Positions 26,964 through 36,575 of a DNA stretch of 64,000 nt are shown one piece after another. Positions within the stretch are counted from its first letter, which is position 1. Each line of letters opens with the position of its first letter. Location of the stretch: positions 647,235 to 711,234 of the forward strand of contig JAMXHR010000002.1 in assembly GCA_023955635.1 (NCBI GenBank), given 5' to 3'. Position numbers and translations under genes: made by a program. This DNA comes from Methanosarcina sp. ERenArc_MAG2 (GTDB lineage Archaea; Halobacteriota; Methanosarcinia; Methanosarcinales; Methanosarcinaceae). The notes beneath the pieces are model-generated. The model worked only from the letters and a program-made list of their open reading frames with translations. It was not told where the DNA came from and searched no databases.

Positions 26964-27215
26964 CTGACTTTCCGCAGATGTCTTCAAAAAAATAACATTT
27001 TTCCTGTTATCGTTTTTGGAGAAATATTCGAAAATTTGCAGTTATTATCTTTACTGAAGCTTAAGAAAATGGCTGCTATAAGTCCTAAATGAAGGCAAAA
27101 GGTCGAAAGTTTTGGAAAAAATTCAAAAACACATTTTGAGTAACCAAGTCGGTTTTCAGAAAAAACGATAGCAGGAAAAATTATGAAAATTGAAAGGACA
27201 TCTGCGGAAAGTCAG
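26964..27215. mobile_element. 252-bp MITE with CTGACTTTCCGCAGATGTC ends (copy 1)
   Basis: The 19-bp inverted ends CTGACTTTCCGCAGATGTC / GACATCTGCGGAAAGTCAG enclose a non-coding interior with a nested inverted pair (CCTGTTATCGTTTTT and AAAAACGATAGCAGG). A 6-bp target duplication ATGAAT lies at 26958-26963 and 27216-27221. An apparently identical copy is at 44917-45168, indicating recent mobility. Confidence 0.92.
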
Positions 27216-27416
27216 ATGAATGGAATCTTTAGGCGAAAGTTTTAGGGAGGGGCAGTTCACACTATTTATGTATATATTGTATCGAGCTCATCGATATAAA
27301 GGGGCACAATTCCTTAAGTAAACAGTAAATTAGATCAGTACACTAAATTAATAAACTGAATTAATAAACTAATTAGTAAATTTATTCAGTATATTAGCTC
27401 AGTTCAGTATGTTGGA

Positions 27417-27974
27417 TCAGAATTCAACCTTCGGGACTTCCCTTTCTGCTTGCATGGTTTCAAATAACTCTTTCTTCTGGAACCCCATTAAAGATGCAAC
27501 AATATTTTTAGGGATTGTCTGAATACTGATGTTATATTTCATAACGGTATCATTATAAAATTGTCTTGCATAGGCAATTTTGTTTTCGGTCTCCATGAGG
27601 TCTTTCTGGAGCTGTATAAAGTTCTGATTGGCTTTCAGGTCAGGATAATTTTCTGCAACTGCAAAAAGGGATTTCAGGGTGGAGGAAAGGTAATTGGAGG
27701 CTTCCGCCGTTTCATTTACATTATTTGCAGACATTACTGCAGCCCTGGCTTTTGTAATGTTTTCGAAAAGGTTTTTTTCGTGTTTTGCATACCCTTTCAC
27801 TGTTTCTATCAGGTTGGGGATAAGGTCATAGCGCCTTTTTAGCTGGACTTCTATCTGCGCCCACGCATTTTCTACCCTGTTTCGCTGCTTGATAAGGTCA
27901 TTGTAAATTATAACGAAAATCAAACCTAAGATTATTGCTACTATTACCAGAATTTCTACTATCACATAGATCAC
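27417..27974 (-). CDS. lemA: LemA family membrane protein
   Basis: A 185-residue LemA protein. It has an N-terminal transmembrane helix ([19 protein letters not shown]) and then the signature [20 protein letters not shown] and [22 protein letters not shown], followed by long helices with PDLKANQNF. The C-terminus, VPKVEF, is typical. The role in the membrane is not established. It lies 21 bases downstream of the DUF2207 gene, a pairing widespread in prokaryotes, so they probably act together. Confidence 0.93.
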   Translation of the reverse strand: MIYVIVEILVIVAIILGLIFVIIYNDLIKQRNRVENAWAQIEVQLKRRYDLIPNLIETVKGYAKHEKNLFENITKARAAVMSANNVNETAEASNYLSSTLKSLFAVAENYPDLKANQNFIQLQKDLMETENKIAYARQFYNDTVMKYNISIQTIPKNIVASLMGFQKKELFETMQAEREVPKVEF

Positions 27975-27995
27975 CTTCTATTTATCCAAAATACT

Positions 27996-29831
27996 TTATC
28001 TCGCACCGCCGCCGCCGCCACCAGCGCCGCCACCTACTCCGCCTACCCCGCCACCTCCGGATGGAGCAGATGACGAATAGGCATTCCCAAAACCGGAATC
28101 AAATTGAGCATAACTGTGGTGTATAAAATAGAAGCTACTCCCTTGAAGCTGTTCAGATGGAACTACCAGAGACATATTGTGGAGGACTTCCTTTGCGACT
28201 CCCAGAGAGGTTGCATACACAAGATAACGATCCCAGATCTTTATCGATTCCGGAGGATGCTCTTTGAGAGCAGAAAAGTCTGTGAGATATTTTTTAAAAT
28301 TATCCCAGCGTTTATAGTAGAGTTTTCCCTCAGGGGTCCAGCGACCAAGTATCTTTTCGAAGGTTGAGGAGAAAATCAGCATAACGATCCCAAAAATAAG
28401 GATGAGAATAATCAGCATATTCAGATTTGCAGCTAAGGGAAACTCTTCTGAAGGGAAATATTTCGAGAATGCAACTAAATAAATAAATGCTGCTATTGAA
28501 ATGGCTAAAGAAAATATACTCATATATGTGTTTCCTGTGGATCGAAAAAGTTTATCAACCTCAGTGTGTACTTTGACTTTTTTATTCCACGCAGTGATAA
28601 ATTCATAGAAATCAGTTCCTTTTCCAAGCTCTTTTTTCAGTTCATTCCAGGAGATTTTACTTTTTGAAGCATGGCTTTTTAACAAATTAAATACGTCTTT
28701 TTCAAAATCATCCAGTTCACGTATATTTCCTTTAACTTCCGAATAAGTGTCGAGGTCGATAATTTCGATTACAACGTCTTCAGAATCGGATTTAAACAGA
28801 CCTAATGCTTTACTTTCTTCTGATTTTACAGTGTGTAGAGAAATATAACCAAGGTTAACAAGATCCATAACCGTAGCTGTAAAGCCTTCCATTGTGGGAA
28901 TTCCCATTTTCCCCCGCATGATGGCATTGACGACTGCAGCTTTGGAATCTGTAGGCGGCTCTCTCTCATAGATCGCTTCATAATCTATTTTTGGTTCTCT
29001 TCCGTATCGGAAATATATAGCGAAAGGAAATACCAGAGCCAGGAACGCAAACAAGAGTGTCAGATTATAAAGGTTCTTTAAGATCAAGCCTCTATGTTGG
29101 TATTCATTCTCAATAGCTAATATTTGTTCAAGCCCTTTTTCATCATCTACCTGAACCAGGCTGGAATTGGGAGACGTTATTCTTGGAAAAACCACTCTGA
29201 TTTCATACCATTTATTAGAGGGAATCTCTGTTGTCTTTAAATTAAGGACGTTCTGTTTCACATTCGCATTCTGTGTATAGCCAGTTGGATGGGTCCAATA
29301 CTGGATTTCACTTTCGTTTTTCACAGGAAGTGTAATGCTTCCCTTTAAACTTCCAAGAGGTTTCTCCCATTCTTCACCCCAGAGCTTATAGTGGAGTTCG
29401 GAAACATCGCTATGGACTTTGACTGCGCCATAATGATCGTAGGAAATAAAAAAAGTCACTTTTTCAGGGGTGGGGTTCGGAAGCGAGCCTACAAGCTCGT
29501 ATCCTTCGGAAGTCGGATTAACACTGAATTTACATGCCTCGTCTGAGCAATATCCTTTGATATTCTGGATGGATTCTTCGGGCGACACCTTGAGTGTTCT
29601 AAAAACTTCATTATAATTTCCTTCAAATATGTAGGAAATAGTTTCTTCAACATGGACTATGCCGCTAGGATCGATAGTTATATTCGTTGTAGCTCCTTCC
29701 AGTGTGTAATCTCTTGCACTGGCTGAGGGTGTCAGGCAGAGAAGAACCAGCAGAAGAACAACTATTTTCAATGCTATATAACCTATATTTGCTTCTTTGG
29801 CAGGTTCAACAGAACCATTTGAAAGGCGCAA
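27996..29831 (-). CDS. DUF2207 membrane protein with Gly-rich tail
   Basis: A 611-residue DUF2207 protein. It has an N-terminal signal or anchor (residues about 20-38), an extracellular beta domain with EGATTNITIDPSGIVHVEET and FEGNYNEVFRTLKV, and a transmembrane helix near 250. A cytoplasmic winged region follows (YEREPPTDSKAAVVNAIM, KMGIPTMEGFTATVMDLVNL). Two helices lie near 450-490 and the final 20 residues are almost pure glycine. The tail GGGGVGGVGGG ending in AR is normal for the family. It is cotranscribed with lemA. The function is unknown; cell-envelope roles have been proposed. Confidence 0.92.
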   Translation of the reverse strand: MRLSNGSVEPAKEANIGYIALKIVVLLLVLLCLTPSASARDYTLEGATTNITIDPSGIVHVEETISYIFEGNYNEVFRTLKVSPEESIQNIKGYCSDEACKFSVNPTSEGYELVGSLPNPTPEKVTFFISYDHYGAVKVHSDVSELHYKLWGEEWEKPLGSLKGSITLPVKNESEIQYWTHPTGYTQNANVKQNVLNLKTTEIPSNKWYEIRVVFPRITSPNSSLVQVDDEKGLEQILAIENEYQHRGLILKNLYNLTLLFAFLALVFPFAIYFRYGREPKIDYEAIYEREPPTDSKAAVVNAIMRGKMGIPTMEGFTATVMDLVNLGYISLHTVKSEESKALGLFKSDSEDVVIEIIDLDTYSEVKGNIRELDDFEKDVFNLLKSHASKSKISWNELKKELGKGTDFYEFITAWNKKVKVHTEVDKLFRSTGNTYMSIFSLAISIAAFIYLVAFSKYFPSEEFPLAANLNMLIILILIFGIVMLIFSSTFEKILGRWTPEGKLYYKRWDNFKKYLTDFSALKEHPPESIKIWDRYLVYATSLGVAKEVLHNMSLVVPSEQLQGSSFYFIHHSYAQFDSGFGNAYSSSAPSGGGGVGGVGGGAGGGGGGAR

Positions 29832-30459
29832 CCAAATTCCTCCAACTCAGTATTATTTTTAAAATATTAACCTTTTTCTAAAGTTCTCTTAAGACTTAGT
29901 TCCTAACTGGCTCGCAGACGCTTATTTTTTTATAAATGGAGTATGTGTTAAGCACCTGACCTTCTATAAATTACTTATAAGTTTGGAAAATTTCATTAAT
30001 TGAGATCTATTTCATTAACTTACTTAAAAATATATTAATTATATTTTCTTTTAAGGCTCCCTTATTTAGTTTTCAGAATTATATTAGGTATTACCTTACA
30101 TTTTAAGGTAAAAAATTCCTATTTTAAAGCAGAACGTCTCTTGCAAATTAACACTCAACATAACTAAAGTACTTTTTAAAGTCAATTGCTTTCTGTATAA
30201 ATTCTTTTTTCAAAATCAGATTCTGTCAAACTAAATAGCTTTATCAACATATTTTAAAGGGGCATTCTGGCTTTATTTTAAAAAAATCTATTTTAAGGCT
30301 TATTTGCATCAGACCTTCTTACTTTTGCTTTACTTTAACTAATTTTCCGGACACTCGTACCGGAAATTCCACTCCGATTTATTATTTCCACGTTCTCCGG
30401 CAGAAGCTTAATATTTAATCTGCTATTTTTTTGGATTGATCGGAGGATCATCAGCTCTA
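29832..30459. other. AT-rich intergenic region
   Basis: About 630 bases with no gene or clear repeat. TTTTAAGGC and related words recur by composition. The promoter for the LemA operon should lie near 29850-29900. Confidence 0.35.
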
Positions 30460-31593
30460 TTAATTTACAGGCTTCCTGAAATGAGCTTTTAAGCTTTCAA
30501 ACTCCGCAGAAGAGCCCTTTTTTCCTAAGAGGAAGGGAAAATAATTGTTGATGACAAAGATCACAGGCACCAGGCAAAGAAGGTTCAGCACCGTTAAGCT
30601 AAGGGCAAAAGCGGTATTGTAATAGAAATACTCAAGCTCGACTCCGAAACTCATAAGTGCGAGTTTTGTCAGGACATCCTTTAGAGGGAAATGAAGTGCA
30701 AGCACGATAAGGCTATTTCTTCCGTAATATTCAAGCACCTTTGAACTCCCTATTTTTTGAAAAGATAAACAAAGGCAAGTGCCCCTGAAAAAGCAAAGAA
30801 GTAAAACGAAAAGAAGCCCCCATATTTCAGGACGTTCATGTTAACTTTATCTGCTGTTGGAAACTTCAGTAAGTACCCAAGATAAAAAAGATTCACAAGT
30901 ATAAGAAGCCCAGGTAAAAAGTTGTCACGCCTGAAAAGGCCTTCTCCGACCCTCGAGCTTGACTCACAGCTAGACCCTGGTCCTTGACCTGTTTCGGACT
31001 CCGTGAATTTTCTAAAGAGATTGCCAGCTCCGTAAAAGACCACAGCAGCAAGTGCTACATCAATGTTCCAGGGCAGTCTGAAAGGCACGTAAACCGAATA
31101 AAGGTACCCGAGAATTCCGGATGCAGTAAGCAAAAGTACAAACTTGCCAGGTTCCCTGTAATACTTTTTGCAAATCCATAAAAGAGAAGCTCGGTTACGA
31201 AAAGACAGGTCAGGAACCAGAGAGGGGGATTATAAGAGACAAGGGGGCCCAGCGCGTACAGGATGGAATAGATGCCGTAAAGAGCACTGGCTTCAAAAAC
31301 TCAATATTTGTGATTCCTGGCTGGAATCTCGTATCCAGTAAAAAGTAAAACAGACAGGTCAGCAGTGCAAAACAAAAGTAAGGTACGATAAGAGACCTTA
31401 ATCTTCCCTTTACAAAATTTGTAGCTGATCCTGTATATTTCCCAAAGTCAAACAGGAATCCGGAAATGAAAAAGAAGAGCGGCATGTGAAAAGAGAATAT
31501 GTAAGTATCAAGCGCCACCGGCAAGCTGTGGTGCGCAAATACTACAAGCATAATTCCTATTCCTTTTAATGCGTCAATCCAGTGAAGTCTCAT
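30460..31593 (-). pseudogene. Acyltransferase-3 family membrane protein, three frameshifts
   Basis: The start MRLHWIDALKGIGIMLVVFAHH and HMPLFFFISGFLFDFGKY identify an acyltransferase-3 enzyme, which transfers acyl groups to cell-surface sugars, with about ten membrane helices. Coding continues through ALYGIYSILYALGPLVSY, LLTASGILGYLYSVYVPF and LEYYGRNSLIVLALHFPL. Three one-base losses break the frame: a T-run near 31302, an A-run near 31165 and an A-run near 30750. Restoring one base in each gives a full-length protein, so this is either a very young pseudogene or a sequencing artefact. Confidence 0.8.
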
Positions 31594-31778
31594 ATTAGCC
31601 CAGAATATAAACACGGTGTACATTATAAATATATTTTTTGGATTACCAAAACTTCCACTAGGGTTTGTTAGTCTCCTTATTTCGCTCCGTTTTTGTGTGA
31701 AAAATAGTTTGCCTAGTCTTTGTATAAAACTATTCTAAATCAACTTCAAGTCGCTGAAAACAAATAACAAAAATATAT

Positions 31779-32589
31779 GGCATTGATAACTAAACATAGT
31801 TAACTCTTTATTTCTGAATTTCATTAAGAGAAGAACAGAATAAAGTCATCGCCATTATCGTCTGAATCAGGAGAATTAGGCTTTATTTCTGAATTTCATT
31901 CAGAGAAGAACAGAATACTTTAGCATTTCAAGACTCTTAGTATAACACTTTGTCTTTCTTCTCAACCTTGCCAGAAAGTGCCTCAATATGCTGTTATATC
32001 CTTCAACAGTATACGTTTCCGCTTTTGATTGAGTGTGAATCTTTTCTGGAAGAAACTCTGCATATGCCTTCCAGTGATCAGTCATCACTTTTTCAATCTA
32101 TTTTTCTCTAATTTTTCCCAGAGTTGTTTCCCAGTTTCCGTTCCTCTACTACCAAAAGAGCAGTTGATGAACTTTTTCCCAACTCTATCAACAGCAATCC
32201 AGATCCAGCAATATTTTTTTGTTACCGATGTAAGTATGCATTTCATCCAGTTCAACAATAGACATCTAATTTTCATTTTTTAGGTCCTCTAACTCCTGAC
32301 CAAATTTCTTTATCCATTTTTGGACAGAAACATGACTTACCCCTAAAAATCGTCCTATTGAGCGAAAGCCCAATCCTTCAAGGTAGAGTTGTAAAGCCTG
32401 TCTTTTTACAGAAGCGGAAAAAGCAGTTGATTTCAGCTCTACTGTATAGTTATAATCACAATCAGAGCATTTGTACCGTTGACGCCCGCCAACTATACCA
32501 TTCTTTTTGTGACTGGAACTATTACATTTTGGGCAATTCATGCAGAAATATAGGTTATAAATATATATCTATTTTTGTTTATCAATGCC
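31779..32589 (-). mobile_element. IS1-like insertion sequence
   Basis: The ends GGCATTGATA (31779-31788) and TATCAATGCC (32580-32589) are inverted. The 811-bp element holds an IS1-type transposase on the minus strand. A segment of about 36 bp (TTTATTTCTGAATTTCATT...) is present twice near 31808 and 31881, a local duplication at the 3' end. No 8-9 bp target duplication was clear. Confidence 0.7.
31900..32541 (-). pseudogene. IS1-family transposase with in-frame amber codon and frameshifts
   Basis: The N-terminal InsA-like part has two zinc pairs (CPKCNSSSHKKNG, CSDCDYNY) and an HTH (RSIGRFLGVSHVSVQKWIKK). It ends at TAG (32268-32266), yet the same frame continues directly as MSIVELDEMHTYIGNKK with the catalytic D-E pair. 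The frame then shifts in a run of seven A near 32214 to YCWIWIAVDRVGKKF. It shifts again near 32095 to MTDHWKAYAEFLPEK and VEGYNSILRHFLARLRRK. In Methanosarcina TAG can be read as pyrrolysine, so the amber may be decoded. The two frameshifts still prevent a complete protein as written. Confidence 0.8.
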
Positions 32590-32748
32590 GAAATAATATA
32601 TGTTTTGTTCCTTAGTACGGAGACAGATAGTCTGCTCAGTAGATCCCTTCTTATGTTTTCTGACTTCATGGTCGAGGACTGCTTTCAGTAGTTCTTTAAT
32701 TAGTTCGGATTTCATTTTTTCCTTTAGTTTCGAGATATTCTCGAAACT

Positions 32749-33926
32749 AAAACTTTGATGGTCCATCTTTATCCGATTGATGTTTTGACACACCTAAATT
32801 TCAATAGTTCCCTTAAAGTCCACTTTGATTCAATAATCCCTGCCTCTCTTGCCGGTGTATTTTTACATTCAACCCCTCTTTCATCTTTGTACCTTAATCC
32901 TCCATGACCTCTACAGAAGTTAAAATGTGTACAATATAACTTCATTTGATACTCTAACCATTCTTTCATTTTTGAAAACCCTATTGTTTTCCTTGAAACT
33001 CTGTTGTTATCCTGTCTAAAAGTCAGGTTTTGTCTTTCAAGTAAAGTTGTTGAGATTTCGCTTTGATCAATATCTTCTCCAAAGATGATCTTCTTCTCTA
33101 CTTTCTCAAGTACCCCATTTTTTCTTGTTTTGACTACCTGTGCATACCTTAAATCATCAGAGGGAACGATTTTTGTTTTCTTTGGTCTTCCTTTTTTCCC
33201 AGTTCTTGGAAACTCGCTCAAAACTCCAAATTGTTTCAAAAGAGCTTCTCTATAAAAGTTCAACCCATCTGTGACAAAAACAGGAATTTTATCCGAAAGA
33301 CGTTTATTAACTAATTCAACCAACTTGTCTGCAACATACTGTTTTCTTGGACATATTAAAAAGTAAAGTATTAGCCTGCAACCTGGTACAAAAGCTACCC
33401 ACATCCATGGCCCATCATCTTCGTAATCTTTCATCCGTGGAACTCTTTTTTTGGATTATTACCCACAGTTCGTCCATTTCTATCTTTGGAACATCCAGGT
33501 TCTTCATCATAACATCATTTACTTTATCGCATTGTTCAGATGCGCGAACTAACCATCGCTTTATACTGGCAGGTTGTACCTCTAAAACATCGGAAATGGC
33601 TTCAATGCTCATACCTTTCATAGACATTTTTAGAGCTAAATCGATAGTTTTCTCATCTTTGCGAAGATCATGATAAAAAGTGTCTGTATGGTCACAAAAA
33701 GCTTTGCCGCAATGACGGCAAAGATATCTTCTTGTTTTTTCTCCACGGCTTATGTAAGTTCCATTTCCAATAACATTGCCTTGATCACTAAGACCATAGA
33801 GCTCACAGTCTTTGTTCGGACAGGAAACGTTAGTAAATTGTGGTGTTGGACCTCTTTTCCCCATAAGATATACATATAATTTATAATATATAATACCAAT
33901 CGAATACAAATTGACCATCAAAACTT
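32749..33926 (-). mobile_element. Second IS1-like element
   Basis: Imperfect inverted ends of about 30 bp are seen: AACTTTGATGGTC then CATCTTTATCCGATTG on the left, and the inverse of CAATCGAATACAAATTGACC then ATCAAAACTTTGG on the right. The size is about 1.2 kb. It carries one transposase gene. It ends about 75 bp before the GspE-like gene and may separate that gene from its promoter. Confidence 0.6.
32769..33864 (-). pseudogene. IS1-like transposase, frameshift in a seven-A run
   Basis: The N-terminal part from ATG 33864 (MGKRGPTPQF) has a zinc-binding pair (CPNKDCELYG, CRHCGKAFCDH), then an HTH (MSIEAISDVLEVQPASIKRW) and the first catalytic motif VPKIEMDELW. The second part (32769-33434) gives MKDYEDDGPWMWVAF, VFVTDGLNFYREAL and FGEDIDQSEISTT. 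The halves join as QKRVPRMKDYEDD by a one-base shift in AAAAAAA near 33440. Such runs can be sites of transcriptional or ribosomal slippage in insertion sequences, or simple errors. Confidence 0.75.
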
Positions 33927-33999
33927 TGGTTGCGATTCGAAAATATTTAATACATTTAAAGAGAAATTGTAAAGTGGACGGGAAATGGGGGTTTGAATT

Positions 34000-36566
34000 T
34001 TGAGTATAATGCCAAAACTTCAGGATGCTATTAGTGCCCTTAGTCAGGGCCGTTTTTCTGGACAGGATAAAGAGGAAGAGGAAACTTGCCCTTACAGGAT
34101 AAAGCAAACGAAAAACCGTAAAACCATTACAATTAATTGCAGAGAGTGCGATTCGGACTCTTCCCTGAATGACGCTCATTGCAGAAAGAATATCCTGGAG
34201 ATTCTGCAAAAGGAAGTTCATGCCGACTGCCTGGTGCTCTCAAGGCTGTATGAACGGGACTATGAAGGAGAAGCTCTGTCTCTACTTTATACTCTTGCAG
34301 GCTTCAATGGAATTATTACAGCGTACGAAAGCGCGGAAAAGGTTCCCAAAACCTGCACTTTGCCCGAAAAAAAGCTGTGACGTGGAAAGGAAAGAGATAA
34401 TTGCTTTTTTAACTGAGACTGTGGAGACAGACCCTTTGAAGACCCGGATGGAAATAGACCGATTCATTCAAGGGAAAATGCTGACGAAAGTTCAGGGTAC
34501 TATTCCTGCTTGCGCTGCATGTTCCGAGTGTTTTTACCATGTGCTGCATGAAATCGAAGAAAAATTATCTTATTCTCCTGAAATTCCTGCCCTTAAAAAA
34601 TCCGAAATTGAATGTTTTTCAGCAAAGCCGGTAGAAAATCCAGAGAGAAGAATTGGGAAAACGGTAGGAAAAAAGATAGAAATAATGGCAGGAAACCTTC
34701 TAAAGGATACTTCCGGAGAAGTGATCCTTGCAAAAATATCAAGACATATCCCGTTTCTGGAATCTACAAAAAGAGAGAAAAACCAGGGAAACGGAAAAAA
34801 GTCCGTAGATGAGGTTTTTGACTACGAAAGAGGGATAAAACCTCATGTAAGGCCCCCTTTTCCAGCTCCCGAGTCTATACTGACGCTCCGGAAAATACCG
34901 AATTTCTTGAGTGTTATGACATAGACGGCAGGCAAGGGAGAAAAATTGAAGTTTCGGTTTATAGCTACACCGACAGGCCTGAAAAACTTTACATGATCAG
35001 ACCACCTGAGTATAACCTCCGGCAGGAGGAGCTGAGGCTGCTTGAGAAAGTAAGGAGGCGGATGATCCGGCATAGGCCAAAGGACCTTGCTTTTGCAGAC
35101 CCTCAAGGAGCCAGGGAGTATTTCAGGCGCATGGCAAAAAGCTTCTGGAAGAAGAACTGCTCGCAAGCGGGGAAACCTGCAATCCTGAAGAACTTGAAAG
35201 CTATGCCGACCTGCTTGCGAGGTATACGAACGGGCTCGGGATCGTGGAGGATCTGCTTTCCGATATCAGAATCACCGATGTATACATCAATGCCCCTGCC
35301 GATACAAACCCTGTTCATGTCGTCCTTGATGGAGAAGAATGTGCAAGCAATGTTTTTCTCTCACAGGATGACCTTGATGCCCTGGTATCAAGGTTCAGGA
35401 CCATCAGCGGCAGGCCCTTTGGAGAAGCGATTCCTGTTCTGGAACTTAATCTTGAGGCTTTCGGGGTAAGGGTTTCGGTGATAGGGGACCCGCTGAGTGC
35501 AAGTGGGCTTGCGTATGCTTTCAGAAAGCATTCTCTCTCTCCTTGGACCCTGCCTAAACTGATCAATACAGGTTCAATTTCTTCATTCGCAGCTGGGCTT
35601 TTAAGCTTCCTAATGGACGGGCAGGCTTCAGTCCTGGTCGCAGGAGAAGTCGGAGCCGGAAAAACGTCCCTGCTTTCTGCCATGCTCCTCGAGATTCCCC
35701 AGAAATACAGAATTTTGACAATCGAAGACACTCACGAGCTGCCTATCGAAAAACTCCAGGCTCTGGGATGGAAAGTCCAGGGAATGAGTTCCCAGTCTTC
35801 CGTCCTGAAGTCAGGGGCGGAAATGAGCCCTGAAACCGCACTGAGGGCTGCTCTGCGCCTTGGAAATTCCGCCTTGGTTATGGGGGAAGTCAGAGGGTCG
35901 GAAGTAAAGGTGCTCTATGAAGCCATGCAGGTAGGAAAAGCCGGAAACTCGGTTATCGGGACCGTTCACGGCTCATCCATAGAAAACGTATACGAGAGAA
36001 TAGTTAATACCCTTGGAGTTCCCCCGGCTTCATTTAAAGCTACGGACGCATTAATTATCTGTTCAGGCATAAGGCTCGAAGGAAGCATAAAAAAGATAAA
36101 GCGGGTAAGCCGTATCGCAGAAGTCACCAGCGCCGTAATCGAGAATCCCGAGCCCTCGGATATCTTCACGGATATAATGAATTACGATGCCTCCCAGGAC
36201 TGCCTGCTTCCAGGAAAAGCACTGGAACAGGGACAATCAGAACTTATAGGAAAAATTGCCAGGAAATGGGGGATTTCCATAGACAGGGCCTTGAAAAGTG
36301 TCGAGCTTCGGACAAGGATAAAAGAAAAGATTGCAATTGAAGGGACAAAGAGACCTTTTCTGCTGGAGGCGGAAGCAGTCAGCCAGGCAAACAATATGTT
36401 CTGGCTACTCTCAGACTCTAAGAAGAAAAGCAAGCCGTATGAAAATGGGTATGGAAATGATTCCGAATCCGGTTGTGGAGATGATCTGGAAATGCTTTAT
36501 AGACAATGGGAAATCTGGTTTGAAAACTTTGCCAGCAAGTGCGGGAATAAGAAAATCGTCATATGA
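34000..36566 (+). pseudogene. GspE/TadA-type secretion ATPase, N-terminal part frameshifted
   Basis: The distal 440 residues (from about 35244) form an intact secretion ATPase: Walker A VAGEVGAGKTSLLS, Asp box ILTIEDTHELP, Walker B SALVMGEVRGSE and His box GTVHGSS. Such hexameric ATPases drive archaeal type IV pili, archaella or related secretion. The N-terminal half (34000-35160) includes a Cys-containing segment (ACAACSECFYHVL) and needs three one-base shifts: in A7 near 34368, in a C5/T4 stretch near 34855 and in A5 near 35145. Full length would be about 850 residues. The tadC gene follows after nine bases. An IS1-like element sits just upstream. Confidence 0.82.
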
Positions 36567-36575
36567 GGAAAGAGT

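Noticed and set aside
32569..32793. 74-residue frame between the two IS1-like elements
   Set aside because: It spans the ends of both elements and has no domain or ribosome site.
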